64,000 nucleotides of DNA, from NCBI GenBank assembly GCA_963795935.1, contig CAWCJO010000017.1, forward strand, positions 1-64,000, written 5' to 3'. The translations under genes and the position numbers were made by a program. Shown here in pieces: positions 29,550 through 39,148 of this stretch. The notes beneath the pieces were generated by a model. It ran no database searches, was not told the DNA's origin, and was given only the letters and a program-made list of their open reading frames with translations. The first letter of the stretch is position 1. Every line of letters starts with the position of its first letter. This DNA comes from JAICMB01 sp963795935. Its GTDB lineage: Bacteria > Acidobacteriota > Terriglobia > Bryobacterales > Bryobacteraceae.

Positions 29550-30466
29550 CTGCATCGCCGTACTCTCTACTCACTCACCGGTCCTCTCTTCTGTATCTCA
29601 CTTGCAATGGCGTCTCCGGCGACGTTTGTGACCGCACTGCCGGTAGCAAGGGACCAGCTGTTGATTCGTTTCAACGCTCAGCCGACCTTCTCGACGAGAG
29701 GTTTTTATGGCGTCCAGTTCCCGGTGAATATTGGATACGGCCTGACGTCGCGATGGGCGCTATTTTTGAACGTCAATCAGGGCTTTGGATCGCAATCGAG
29801 CATCGCGCCGGCCGGTCCGCTGGAACTCAGTTCAGCCGGTCCCGGCGATATCGTTTCGTACGCTCGATACACGCTGTTCAAAATCGACAAACCGAAATCG
29901 ACATTTCGTATTGCGCCGCTCGCCGGGGCATTTATTCCGACGGGCGACAATTCGTTGCGCGGGCCGCAAGGCGTTCTGCCAAAATCCTGCAGACTGGCTC
30001 GGGAACGCTCGACCCGTATTTCGGCGTCACGATGGGATACAACAACGTGCGGTGGGGCATGGCCCTGGACAGCACCTACCGCGAAAATCCGGTAGCGGGT
30101 CAAGGCATCAGCCCGGGCAGCGAGTATCGCAGCGACGCGCAGTTCGAGTACAAGCTATATCCGTTTCACATGCCCGAAGAGGGCCTTCCGAAGCTGCTCG
30201 TGCTTTCCGTGGAATCCAATTACGCGCACGACGCGAAAGATCGCGTGAATGGGGCGCTGTCGGCAAATTCCGGCGGGAACATTTTAAAACAGGACGCGAT
30301 CCTGGAGATCTCAACCCTGCACTGGCAGGTCGGCATGGGCGCTCAGGTCCCCGTCATGCAGGACCTCGCCGGCACAGGCCGCATGAAGCAGCGCAGCGGG
30401 TATTTTTTGTTTTTCGAGTACTATCTCGCGGCGCCGAACTGGCGCCACGTAAGGTCGCATTCATGA
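29550..30466 (+). CDS. outer-membrane beta-barrel-like protein, frame broken near 29990
   Basis: AGGAG at 29538-29542 lies 7 bases before CTG 29550, which opens the signal-like HRRTLYSLTGPLFCISLAMA; ATG 29607 would lose most of the signal. The mature part has alternating beta strands, e.g. YGVQFPVNIGYGLTSRWALF, LFKIDKPKSTFRIAPLAG and LDPYFGVTMGYNNVRWGM, ending GYFLFFEYYLAAPNW. A CC that should be CCC near 29980-29990 fixes the only break. It looks like a porin- or transporter-type barrel; the substrate is unknown. It overlaps the next gene (ATGA, 30463-30466). Confidence 0.65.
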
Positions 30467-30876
30467 GATGTGCCGTCGTTCTGCTGGCGGCAATGTCGCT
30501 TCTTGCGCAAGGCGGCGTATGCGGTCAGCCAACCCTCGCCGACGCGAAGATCACGCGAGCGACCGCGATCCTGAACGGAGTTTTCTCTCCGCGCGGGTTT
30601 TTCAATATCACAGTGCGCCTCTATCAACTGAGCGGCGTGGAGGCGGCGAAGTTCGATCTCAAGAAATCTCGGATCACTTTGGATTTCAAACCCGGCGTCA
30701 CCGTTACCGAACAGCAGATTCAGCAGGTTATGATCGGGGCGGGTTATAAGCCCGGGCCGGTGCAGATCCAATCGCTGGCGGCGAACGAGGTAACCGAAAC
30801 AGGTCCTGGCTGGGTCAAAATCAAGCACCCGGGATCGCGCAATCCCGTGGTCCGATGGTTTGAATTGAATTTTTAG
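30463..30876 (+). CDS. secreted HMA-fold-like protein lacking CxxC
   Basis: 137 residues with a signal peptide, MRCAVVLLAAMSLLAQGG. The mature part resembles a heavy-metal-associated domain in strand/helix order (FNITVRLYQLSGVEAAKFDL, then SRITLDFKPGVTVTEQQIQ and QVMIGAGYKPG). The metal-binding CxxC in the first loop is absent. It overlaps the barrel protein upstream, so the two may work as a pair in the envelope. The assignment is by fold pattern only. Confidence 0.55.
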   Translation: MRCAVVLLAAMSLLAQGGVCGQPTLADAKITRATAILNGVFSPRGFFNITVRLYQLSGVEAAKFDLKKSRITLDFKPGVTVTEQQIQQVMIGAGYKPGPVQIQSLAANEVTETGPGWVKIKHPGSRNPVVRWFELNF

Positions 30877-30889
30877 GCGGAGCACAGGA

Positions 30890-31738
30890 ATGCAAGATTT
30901 AGAAGTACAAGATTTGGAAGCCAGCGAAGCCCCGCCGGGCTCCGAGCCCGTCGAGGAAGTCATGGTCGAGGAACTCGCGGTCGAACCGCACGCCGCGCCC
31001 GGCGAAGATGCGCAGCTCAAAGCCATCATCGAGGCGGCGATTTACATTACCGACGAACCGCTGGCCGCGGCGCAAATCGCGGTGGCTCTGGGCCAGCCCG
31101 CCGCTAGGATCAATCGTTTGCTCGACGATCTGGCGGCGGAGTACAACCGCCCCGAACGAGGCCTGAGCATCCGCGAGATCGCCGGCGGCTACAAGATGGC
31201 GACCAAGCCGGAACACCACGAGGCGATCCGCGCCTTCGTGAAGAATCTCAAGCCGCCGATGAAGCTCTCTTTGCCGGCGCTGGAAACTCTGGCGGTCGTC
31301 GCGTACAAGCAGCCGGTCACCGGTCCGGAGATTATGGAAATTCGCGGGGTTCAGGGATTGGGAGTCTTGAAAACGCTTCTGGACCGCAAGTTGATCGCGG
31401 TGGCGGGACGCAAACAGGTGGTCGGGAAGCCGATTTTATACAAAACCACGAAGGAGTTTCTGGTGCAATTCGGACTTAAGGATCTCGCCGAGTTGCCTAC
31501 GCTGAAGGAGTTCGAGGAGTTGGGCCGCTTGGCTTTCAGCGATGCCGAGGAAACGCAGGCAGCGCCTGAGGTCGCGCAGAGCGAGGATCCTTCCAGAGCG
31601 CCGGAGCCCATCAAAGAGCCGGAGCCGGAGCCAACGCCAGAGCGCGATCCCGATCCGGGCGAAGAACCCGGTCCTGCCACCGATCCCGAGCATCAGCCCG
31701 TGAAGGCGGAAGAGCCGGCCGGCGAAGCCGCATCCTGA
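30890..31738 (+). CDS. scpB: segregation and condensation protein B
   Basis: 282 residues. The two winged-helix domains are shown by LKAIIEAAIYITDEPLAAAQ, RGLSIREIAGGYKMATKPE, LSLPALETLAVVAYKQPVTG and MEIRGVQGLGVLKTLLDRKL. The acidic N-terminal 40 residues and the Glu/Pro-rich C-terminal tail (about residues 225-282) are low-complexity additions. It binds ScpA in the SMC complex. It is 13 bp after the HMA-like gene and 1 bp before rluB. Confidence 0.95.
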   Translation: MQDLEVQDLEASEAPPGSEPVEEVMVEELAVEPHAAPGEDAQLKAIIEAAIYITDEPLAAAQIAVALGQPAARINRLLDDLAAEYNRPERGLSIREIAGGYKMATKPEHHEAIRAFVKNLKPPMKLSLPALETLAVVAYKQPVTGPEIMEIRGVQGLGVLKTLLDRKLIAVAGRKQVVGKPILYKTTKEFLVQFGLKDLAELPTLKEFEELGRLAFSDAEETQAAPEVAQSEDPSRAPEPIKEPEPEPTPERDPDPGEEPGPATDPEHQPVKAEEPAGEAAS

Positions 31739-31739
31739 A

Positions 31740-32504
31740 ATGGCCGAGGAGCGCCTGCAGAAGATCCTCGCCCATGCCGGCATTGCCAGCCGCCGTCAAG
31801 CCGAACAGCTTATCGTCGAAGGCCGCGTGCGCGTGAACGGCGCCGTTGTAACGCAACTCGGCACGAAGGCGGATCTGGAGCGGGACCACATCAAGGTGGA
31901 CGGCAAACTCATCCGTCCGCCGAAAAATCTGGTCTACCTGTCGTTCCACAAGCCGAAGAACTGCATGACCACGACCAGCGATCCGGAAGGGCGCGCGACG
32001 GTAATGGATCTGGTGAAAGGCGTAAAGGAGCGGGTCTACCCGGTCGGCCGCCTCGATTATCACAGCGAGGGGCTGTTGCTGATGACCAACGACGGCGAGT
32101 TCGCCAACCGCATCACCGCCGCTGCGAACCATATCCCGAAAATTTACATCGTCAAGGCAATGGCGCGCTGACGGCTGGGCAGGAAGAGGAGTTCCGCAAC
32201 GGCGTTCCGCTGCGGGGCAGGATGACGGCTCCGGCGGGATTGAAAATCATCAAGCGCGCCGTAAATCCATGGTATGAAGTGCGGCTGATCGAGGGCCGGC
32301 AAAACCAGATCCGGCTGATGTTCAAGCATTTCGGACTGCTGGTCGAGAAGCTGCGGCGAATCAAGGTGGGGCTTTCTGGAACTCGGGCCTTTGAAGCCGG
32401 GAGAGTTCCGCTATCTCACGCCGGCCGAAATCGCGCGCTTCAAAAAGCTGCTCAAAATGGATCGGGAAATAAGCGATGGAGAATATTCGCGAACTGCTTC
32501 GTAG
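31740..32504 (+). CDS. rluB: 23S rRNA pseudouridine synthase B, frame broken twice
   Basis: An N-terminal S4 domain (ERLQKILAHAGIASRRQAEQ) is followed by the synthase core, YPVGRLDYHSEGLLLMTNDG with the catalytic Asp. AAGGCAATGG near 32155 should be AAGGCAAATGG, which joins NGALTAGQEEEFRNGVPL and EGRQNQIRLMFKHFGLLVEK. A GGGG near 32367 should be GGG, which joins FLELGPLKPGEFRYLTPAEI. The scpA-scpB-rluB order is conserved across many bacteria, so the gene is surely functional. The last codons overlap the CoA-binding gene. Confidence 0.85.
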
Positions 32505-32872
32505 CGCCCGCACGATCGCGGTGGTCGGGCTGTCGAGCAAGCGCGTGCGCCCCAGCTACGGCGTATCGCAGTACATGCAGAGCCGCGGATATCGCATCGT
32601 CCCGGTGAATCCGGAGGAGACGGAGGTGCTGGGAGAGAAAGCTTACGCGCGCCTGGAAGACGTGCCGGACCATGTCGATATTGTGGACATCTTCCGCCGT
32701 CCGGGGTTTGTTCCGGAGATCGTGGATGCGGCCATAAAAATCGGCGCCGGATCGATTTGGATGCAGGAAGGAGTGGTCCACGAAGAGGCGGCCGCGAGGG
32801 CGCGGCAGGCTGGACTTAGCCGTCGTCATGGACCGCTGCATTCTCAAGGAACACCGCCGCCTGGGACTTTAG
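32476..32872 (+). CDS. CoA-binding (YccU-like) Rossmann protein, one frame break
   Basis: MENIRELLRSARTIAVVGLS starts a succinyl-CoA-synthetase-type CoA-binding domain. Typical motifs are RPSYGVSQYMQSRGYRIVPV, VDIVDIFRRPGFVPEIV and IWMQEGVVHEEAAARAR. Removing one T near 32815 (CTTA to CTA) restores the family ending GLAVVMDRCILKEH and a stop at 32870-32872. Its exact role is not known. The stop overlaps the stop of the convergent gene. Confidence 0.8.
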
Positions 32873-33574
32873 AGCCAGTATTGCCAACTCCCCGTCGCGA
32901 TCACGTAGGCGCACAGGCACGCATTCGTGACGGCGTGCGCGAGGATGCAATCGCCGAGGCTTTTGGTGCGGACCATCCACCAGTTGTAGAGCGATTCCGG
33001 CGAGCAGTCCAACATCCCAAAACGGGCCGTGCTCGGAGGCGAAGAGAACCGCGGTGATCCAGAAAGCGTCGGCGGCCCAGGCGCCCAGCGGAACGGATTC
33101 GAACCGCGGGTTGACGAGCCAGCGCATCAGCCACGCGCGCCAGAACAACTCCTCGATAATCGGAACCAGAATCACGGCGCGGAAGCTGCGCAGCGCGAGC
33201 GCGAACGCATCGACGCGCAGATCCTGAGTGAGGGAACTCCCAAAACTTCCCATGATGGCATTCCGGAACAGCCAGGAATGCCGGTAATTGGGAAACAGCA
33301 GGTCCGGCGCGATCCAGATCAGAAACACGCCGATTCCGAGCAGAACGCCGAGCAATGGGGCCTTGACGCGGAACGAGATCGCGCGCCGCGAAAAGACGGC
33401 GAGCACGGCCGTAAGGACGACCGTGCGCAGGATCAGGTCGACATTACCGGGCAGCGGAGCGTAATGCTGGATCGCCAGAAACGCGAGAAATACCGCGAAC
33501 GGCAAAACGTAAGGAATGGCGGGATGCCGGGTGGCGCGCGTCTTCCGCGTTTCAGCCGCTGAGGTCGAGCTCAC
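32869..33574 (-). CDS. CAAX-protease-related membrane protein (CPBP type), one frame break
   Basis: Several transmembrane helices lead to the CPBP motifs PIIEELFWRAWLMRW (Glu-Glu pair) and FASEHGPFWDVGLLAG. One indel near 32995 restores the last motif, YNWWMVRTKSLGDCILAHA, and the end VTNACLCAYVIATGSW before TAA at 32869. A CAAX-protease-related subfamily is known to accompany exosortase/PEP-CTERM systems. That fits the PEP-CTERM protein at 754-1425 and the TPR lipoproteins, but is inference here. Confidence 0.75.
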
Positions 33575-33608
33575 TCGTTTAGATGGCCTTAAGAGCCGCT
33601 TCCTTCAG

Positions 33609-35930
33609 CTACGTCAGCTTTTGACGCAGCTCCTGAATCCGCATCTTTTCCTTGTCGTTCGGCCCGTCGTGCGTGGCTTCTTCTAATTCCTTTTTCGCGG
33701 CCGTCTTCTCGCCCTTCTGGTACAGCGCCATGGCGTAATGCAGATGGTATGTCGCGATCTTGGGCTGCCGGCTGACCAGATCGCTCAGAACGCGAATGCT
33801 CTCATCGACGAGGTTCTTGCGCAGGTAAATGAGGCCGATGGTATCGGCAACGTTGGGGTTGTCGGGCAGCTTCTGGCGGGCGCGCTCGGCGTAGGTGAGC
33901 GCCTGGTCGAGATCCACGCCCTGGTCGGCCTTGGAATAAGCCAGGTTATTCAGAGCCACATCGTTATCGGGCTGCAATTTGAGCACTTCCTCGTAGCCCT
34001 TGCGAGCCTCGTCCATGCGGCCGACGGCGTCGTACAGCACGGCCATCTCGAGCACCGGGAAAGGATCGGTGGGCTTCAACTGCTTCGCTTTCTGAAAGCT
34101 CGCGATGGCGTCGTCGAGCTTGCCCGCGTCGCGCTGGACCTCGCCGAGGCGAATATAGTTGTAGGCCGACGGGTCTTTCTGAAGCATCGATTGATACTCG
34201 CCGATGGCGCTGTCGTACTTCTTCGCGCGGACTTCGGTTTCGGCCAGGAGGCGGCGGTAGTCCAAGCGGTCCGGGTTTTTCGAAAGCTGCGCCTGAACCA
34301 TCCGAATTGCGCCGTCATAGTCGCCTTGCGCGGACCTGGTATTCACCAGCCCGAGGAATCCACGCGGGTCGCCGGCTTTGTCCAAGATATCGAAATTCGC
34401 CTCCGCTTCCTTGAGTTTCTTCTGCGAGAAGTCTAGTATCGCGACCTGATAACGCGCATCGTTCGATTTCGGATTGGCGGCCAGAATCGCCTGCAGTTCC
34501 TGCCGGGAACGATCCGTCTCGCCCATGTTCATCAGACCCATGGTGCGGATAAGGTGCGCCGGCAGGCTGTTGGGCTCCCGCGAGATGATTTCATCGGCGG
34601 TCTGCACGGCTTTAGGATTCTCGCCGCGGGCAAGCAGTACCTCCGCGAGCGCCATTTTAGCGGGAATAAATTGCGGGTTAAGCTTTAACGTCTCCTGCAA
34701 TTGCAGCCGGGCCTGTTCCTGGCTGGTGGAGTCGCCTTTGGCCATGTACGCGCGCGCCAGATTGAAATGCAGCAACTGCAAAGCGCCTTTTTGATTCGAA
34801 GGAGTGGAGGCGACCAAGGGCTGTAATTCGTCAATGGCCTTCTGGACCTGTTTGGGGTCTTTGGTCTGGATCATCATGGACGCGTGCATTGCGACCGTTT
34901 CGGGATCCTTGGGGTTCTCTTTCACTAATTGCGCGACGATCTGCGAAGCCTCGCCGTTCTTTCCCTGGCGCGAAAGCGCTTCGACTTCGCGCTTCTGGTA
35001 GGCCGGCTTGTTCTTCGCATCGGCCTTTTCCCCCTGCTGGTATTGCTGGACGGCGCGATCGAAATCGCCGGTCCGCAGCAGGAAATCGCCCGCCTGCAAA
35101 TGCCCCTGCGGGAACGCGCCCGGGTTGGAGGTCAGCTTCGCCAGCGTCGCGTTCATGTCGGCGGGGCGCTTTGTCAGGAAATAATGAAACGCCAGTTCGA
35201 TCAGGGGCTGGCTTAATTTGGGATTGTTGGCGACTTTTTCCTTCAAGATCTCTTCGGCGTCGGCGGGCCGGTTGGTGGTCGCATAAACCATGTACAACTG
35301 GTCGTAGATCGGCCCAAAATCTTTGTGCTTGGAAATTAAATCTTTCGCGATCCTCTCGGCCTCCTCGGGCTGCTTGTCGGCATAGAGCACCCGGACGAGC
35401 GAATAGATCAGTTCCGGCTGATTCGGCTTTACCGAGTTGGCTTCTTTGAATTTCGCGATAGCGCCGGGAAGATCGTTATTGCCGATGGCGACAAATCCGG
35501 CCAGACGTAAGCCGTCGTAGGATTTCGGATCGTTGGCCAGCAGCTTCTTGTCAACGTCCTTCAGGTCCGTCAAAAACGACTTGTACTGGATGCGATCCGA
35601 CATGAAAACCGCGAGGTCGATGTCGCCCAGCTTGGCCAGCGCGGCATTGTTCTTGGGGTCGAGATCGGTGGCGCGCAGAAAGCTTCGCCGCGCCTCGGGA
35701 ACCATGCCGTCGTGCAGTTCCACCAATCCCAGCCGGTAATGTGCTTGCGCGTCGCGCATGTTTTTCTGCAGCGCGCGGCGGTACATGATGGAGGCTTCTT
35801 TGTATTTTCCCTTGTCGAAGTACTTGTTTCCCGTTTCGACGTATTTCCTGGCGACCTCCTTCGGATCGCGGGTGCATGCCGCGACACCCAACAATAGGAA
35901 AAGAGCGAGGACAAAGCTTGAGCGTCTCAT
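33609..35930 (-). CDS. large TPR-repeat lipoprotein (PEP-CTERM-system type)
   Basis: 773 residues from ATG at 35930. Lipobox: FVLALFLLLGVAAC. The rest is about 18-20 TPRs, e.g. YKEASIMYRRALQKNMRDAQ, YDGLRLAGFVAIGNNDLPGA, AQAHYRLGLVELHDG and NDVALNNLAYSKADQG. The frame is clean over 2.3 kb. It is a paralogue of 1655-3844. Family members with this layout are associated with exopolysaccharide and PEP-CTERM export, so an outer-membrane scaffold is likely. Confidence 0.85.
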   Translation of the reverse strand: MRRSSFVLALFLLLGVAACTRDPKEVARKYVETGNKYFDKGKYKEASIMYRRALQKNMRDAQAHYRLGLVELHDGMVPEARRSFLRATDLDPKNNAALAKLGDIDLAVFMSDRIQYKSFLTDLKDVDKKLLANDPKSYDGLRLAGFVAIGNNDLPGAIAKFKEANSVKPNQPELIYSLVRVLYADKQPEEAERIAKDLISKHKDFGPIYDQLYMVYATTNRPADAEEILKEKVANNPKLSQPLIELAFHYFLTKRPADMNATLAKLTSNPGAFPQGHLQAGDFLLRTGDFDRAVQQYQQGEKADAKNKPAYQKREVEALSRQGKNGEASQIVAQLVKENPKDPETVAMHASMMIQTKDPKQVQKAIDELQPLVASTPSNQKGALQLLHFNLARAYMAKGDSTSQEQARLQLQETLKLNPQFIPAKMALAEVLLARGENPKAVQTADEIISREPNSLPAHLIRTMGLMNMGETDRSRQELQAILAANPKSNDARYQVAILDFSQKKLKEAEANFDILDKAGDPRGFLGLVNTRSAQGDYDGAIRMVQAQLSKNPDRLDYRRLLAETEVRAKKYDSAIGEYQSMLQKDPSAYNYIRLGEVQRDAGKLDDAIASFQKAKQLKPTDPFPVLEMAVLYDAVGRMDEARKGYEEVLKLQPDNDVALNNLAYSKADQGVDLDQALTYAERARQKLPDNPNVADTIGLIYLRKNLVDESIRVLSDLVSRQPKIATYHLHYAMALYQKGEKTAAKKELEEATHDGPNDKEKMRIQELRQKLT

Positions 35931-36097
35931 GATCGGAAACCTTATTAACCAGACTAAAACATTACTCTTGGCGTTGGAAGCCCAATTGCGCGAACGCCGG
36001 CGCCAGGCGCGTCTACCCATAACTATCGGCGGGACGAAACCGGACGATAGTCCACCTGTTAAGTATAACGGGCCAAGAAGGGGCGGCCCGCTGGAGA

Positions 36098-36514
36098 TTA
36101 TTCGACCCGCAACAGCAGGGAAACCGTTTCACTGTGGCCGTGCGCATCCTCGGCCGTGAGCTTGTATTCCACGCTATGTTTCGGGAATACTTCAAGGCAG
36201 CGGCTCGGCGACGGCGTCAGGTCTTCGAGATGAGGTTCGATATGGACCGACGTCGCGTTCGCAACGCCATAACAGAGCAGCGTTCTCCCGCCCTTATGTA
36301 CGGCCCCGGGCGATGCGTAGAAAGAGAGAATCTTGAGCCTGCCGCCGCCGTACAGGTCGACGATGCGCTTGTCGTCTTGCGCTTCCGCCGCTTTCGCGCG
36401 CCGCTCGGCCGCGCGATTCTCCCGACGCCGCGAAAGCATGATCCAAGCGGAGTAAAGCAAGACGGCGGCGAGGGCCACCGTCAAATATGGCAAGAGGGCG
36501 CGTATGGTTCGCAT
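36098..36514 (-). CDS. membrane-anchored protein with Ig-like domain
   Basis: 138 residues from ATG at 36514. One N-terminal helix, LLPYLTVALAAVLLYSAWIM, is followed by a charged segment and a single beta-sandwich-like domain: LKILSFYASPGAVHKGGRTL, LCYGVANATSVHIEPHLE and a HSVEYKLTAEDAHGHSETVS end. This matches Ig-like domains seen in acidobacterial envelope proteins. It starts 5 bp after the TolC-like gene on the same strand, so the two are one operon. Function unknown. Confidence 0.7.
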   Translation of the reverse strand: MRTIRALLPYLTVALAAVLLYSAWIMLSRRRENRAAERRAKAAEAQDDKRIVDLYGGGRLKILSFYASPGAVHKGGRTLLCYGVANATSVHIEPHLEDLTPSPSRCLEVFPKHSVEYKLTAEDAHGHSETVSLLLRVE

Positions 36515-36519
36515 AGGCG

Positions 36520-37797
36520 TCAGCGCAGGGCCGCGAGAATCGTGCCCGTCTGGCGCAGCAAATAAAGCCGCGCTTTCTCCAGCACGTTCTCGGCGTCGTA
36601 ATACGCGATCCACTTCTCCTGCTCGGTCATGCGGGCCGTGTCGACCGAAGAGCGCGGCGCGCGGCCTTCCTCCTGTTGGGCGAGCAGCACGGTGACCTCC
36701 TCGCGCGCCACGTCCAGGTCCAGCCGGGCGACCTCGCGGGCGTCACTGGCGCGCTTGACATCGTTATAGCTCTTGGCCGCCTCGACAACCACGCGACTGC
36801 GGCCGTCCCGGATTTGCGCTTGCAATTTCGCAACGTCCACCGCCGCCTGACCCAGATATCCCTTCGCGCCCGCTCCCACCAACAAGGGAATCGTAATGGA
36901 AACGCCGAGCTCCGTATTATTACGCTGGAATTTCTGAAAAAATTGCTCATAATTGTGCTTGGCGAGAAGCGAATACTGCGCCACCAGATCGACGACCGGA
37001 TAGCGCGACGATTCATACGCGCGCGCCACCAGCATGTTGGCCTGCAGCTGGGCTTCCAGCCGGCGGACCTCGCGGCTGTGGCCAAGCGCCTCGGAGACGG
37101 CGGCCTCTTCCGACGCCGGCAGCGTCAAGCCGGCCGTTTCCGCTTCCGCCGCGTGGACGCGGTCTCCTGCCGGAAAGCCCAACACCATGGCCAGCGAGCT
37201 TTCCGAGTACTCGGCGTTTTCCGCAAACTCGCCGGCGCGTTGGCGGGCGCGCGCAAGATTCAGCTCGGCGCGCTTGGATTCCAGCGGAATCTCGCGCCCT
37301 TCCCCCACCCTGGCCGCTACCGCTTCGGCAACCCGCGCCAGGTTTTCGATCTCGCCCGCGATGAAACCCGCGGCGCGGGCCGACTCGCGCGCGTCGAAGA
37401 AGAGCGACGCCGTGCGGTATGCGACATCCTCGCTCTTGCCCTCCGAATCGAGGGCGGCGGCGCGGGCGTTCTCGCGCGCGGCCGCCAGTTGGAAGCGTAG
37501 CGGCCGATTGAAAAGCGACATGCTGGTGCGGACTTCTACAATCGCCGGCGCGGAGCCTTCGATGCTGCTGGGATATCCGTAGGTGTAGGCGAGGCCGCTG
37601 CCGCCGTAGAGCTTGGGCGTAAAGGGGTCTTTTGCGATGCGCACGGCGTCTCGCGCGCGCTGCTCGTCCAAACGCGCGATCACAACTTCAGGACTTTGCT
37701 TTAATGCCAGGCTGACGGTCTCCCGCAGCGTGAGCGTATGCACTTCGGCGCGGGCGGCCCCGGCAACCAGGACCATGGCGGTCAGGAAACGAAACAT
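36520..37797 (-). CDS. TolC-family outer-membrane efflux protein
   Basis: 425 residues with a signal peptide, MFRFLTAMVLVAGAARAE. The long alpha-helical hairpins of the family are evident (LTLRETVSLALKQSPEVVIA near the N-terminus, then heptad-rich helices). Two repeated halves are typical: EDVAYRTASLFFDARES and SRVVVEAAKSYNDVKRASDA. It would form the outer-membrane channel of an efflux or type I secretion system. No membrane-fusion or inner-membrane pump gene is in the same operon. Confidence 0.85.
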   Translation of the reverse strand: MFRFLTAMVLVAGAARAEVHTLTLRETVSLALKQSPEVVIARLDEQRARDAVRIAKDPFTPKLYGGSGLAYTYGYPSSIEGSAPAIVEVRTSMSLFNRPLRFQLAAARENARAAALDSEGKSEDVAYRTASLFFDARESARAAGFIAGEIENLARVAEAVAARVGEGREIPLESKRAELNLARARQRAGEFAENAEYSESSLAMVLGFPAGDRVHAAEAETAGLTLPASEEAAVSEALGHSREVRRLEAQLQANMLVARAYESSRYPVVDLVAQYSLLAKHNYEQFFQKFQRNNTELGVSITIPLLVGAGAKGYLGQAAVDVAKLQAQIRDGRSRVVVEAAKSYNDVKRASDAREVARLDLDVAREEVTVLLAQQEEGRAPRSSVDTARMTEQEKWIAYYDAENVLEKARLYLLRQTGTILAALR

Positions 37798-37858
37798 GTC
37801 TTCAGGGTACTCGCATGGCGCGGCGTTAGGCCCGCGGGCTTCCCGCTACACTAGACGA

Positions 37859-39147
37859 ATGACCGATCAAGAACGCATGGCCCGGCCTCTGGCGCAAACC
37901 GATCCGGAGGTTTACGACGCCATCCAGCATGAAGCGGAACGCCAGAATACGCGGCTGGAGTTGATCGCCAGCGAAAATTTTACCTCCGAGGCCGTGCTCG
38001 AAGCGACCGGCAGCGTCTTTACGAACAAGTACGCGGAAGGATATCCGGGCCGGCGCTACTATGGCGGCTGCGAGTTCGCCGATGTGGTCGAGAATCTGGC
38101 GCGGGAACGCGCCAAAAAGCTTTTTCACGCCGAGCATGCCAACGTGCAGCCGCATTCCGGCTCCCAGGCGAACCAGGCCGCCTATGCCGCCGTGCTTCAA
38201 CCCGGAGACACGATTCTGGGCATGAATCTGGCCCACGGCGGTCACCTGACGCACGGTCATCCCCTGAATTTCTCGGGCAAAACCTATAACATCGTCCCGT
38301 ACGGCGTGCGCCGCGACGACGAGATCATCGACTACGACGAGTTGGCGCGCCTCGCCGGGGAGCACCGGCCCAAGATGATTATCGCCGGCGGCAGCGCCTA
38401 CCCGCGGATCATCGATTTCCAGCGCTTTCGCCACATAGCCGATACGGTGGGCGCGATTCTCCTGGTCGACATGGCCCACTTCTCCGGCCTGGTCGCCGCG
38501 GGCGTGTACCCCAATCCCTGCGAATACGCCGACATCGTGACCTCCACCACGCACAAAACTTTGCGCGGCCCGCGCGCCGGCATGATTCTTTCCCGCGAGC
38601 GCTACGCCTCGGCCATCGATAAGGTCGTGTTTCCAGGCGTTCAGGGTGGACCCCTGCTGCACGTGATCGCGGCCAAGGCTGTCTGCTTCAAAGAAGCAAT
38701 GGAGCCACAGTTTGTGGCCTACCAGCAACAGGTAGTCGCCAATGCCCGGGCTCTCGCGGCATCGCTCCAGGAGCGTGGATTCCGCATTGTTTCGGGCGGC
38801 ACCGATTCACACCTTTTGCTGGTGGATGTTTTCGCGCAAGGCGTACGCGGCAAAGAGGCGGAAAAGGCGCTCGATGAGGCCTACATTACGGTAAACAAAA
38901 ACGCTATCCCCTTTGACGTGAATCCCCCCTTGAACCCGAGCGGGGTGCGGCTGGGCAGTCCGGCCGTCACGACCGGGGTTTCCGGGAAAATGAGATGCGC
39001 GAGACCGGCGCGCTGATCGCCGACGTGCTGGGGGGCGTAGCCGCGGGAACCGCGCAGGACATCGTTGCGGCGGTGCGCAGGCGCGTGGGGGCGTTGACGG
39101 AGCGCTTCCCGCTCTATAGCTGGAAGCTGGCGCGCGCCAGCGCTTGA
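37859..39147 (+). CDS. glyA: serine hydroxymethyltransferase, one frame break near 38985
   Basis: About 429 residues from ATG at 37859. PLP-enzyme motifs: RLELIASENFTSEAVLEATG, KYAEGYPGRRYYGGCE, QPHSGSQANQAAYAAV and the PLP lysine in IVTSTTHKTLRGPRAG. It converts serine and tetrahydrofolate to glycine and methylene-tetrahydrofolate. A CC that should be CCC at about 38985 restores TTRGFRENEM and the end LYSWKLARASA, TGA at 39145-39147. The gene is essential in most bacteria, so the break is almost surely a sequencing error. Confidence 0.92.
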
Positions 39148-39148
39148 A

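Noticed and set aside
31740..32504. Programmed frameshifting in rluB, glyA or nuoI
   Set aside because: The breaks lie at ordinary short homopolymers, in different genes and both directions, with no slippery heptamer-plus-structure pattern; sequencing error explains them better.
37826..38728. 300-codon open frame opposite glyA
   Set aside because: It is antisense to a well-conserved gene and its residues show no family features; high GC keeps antisense frames open.
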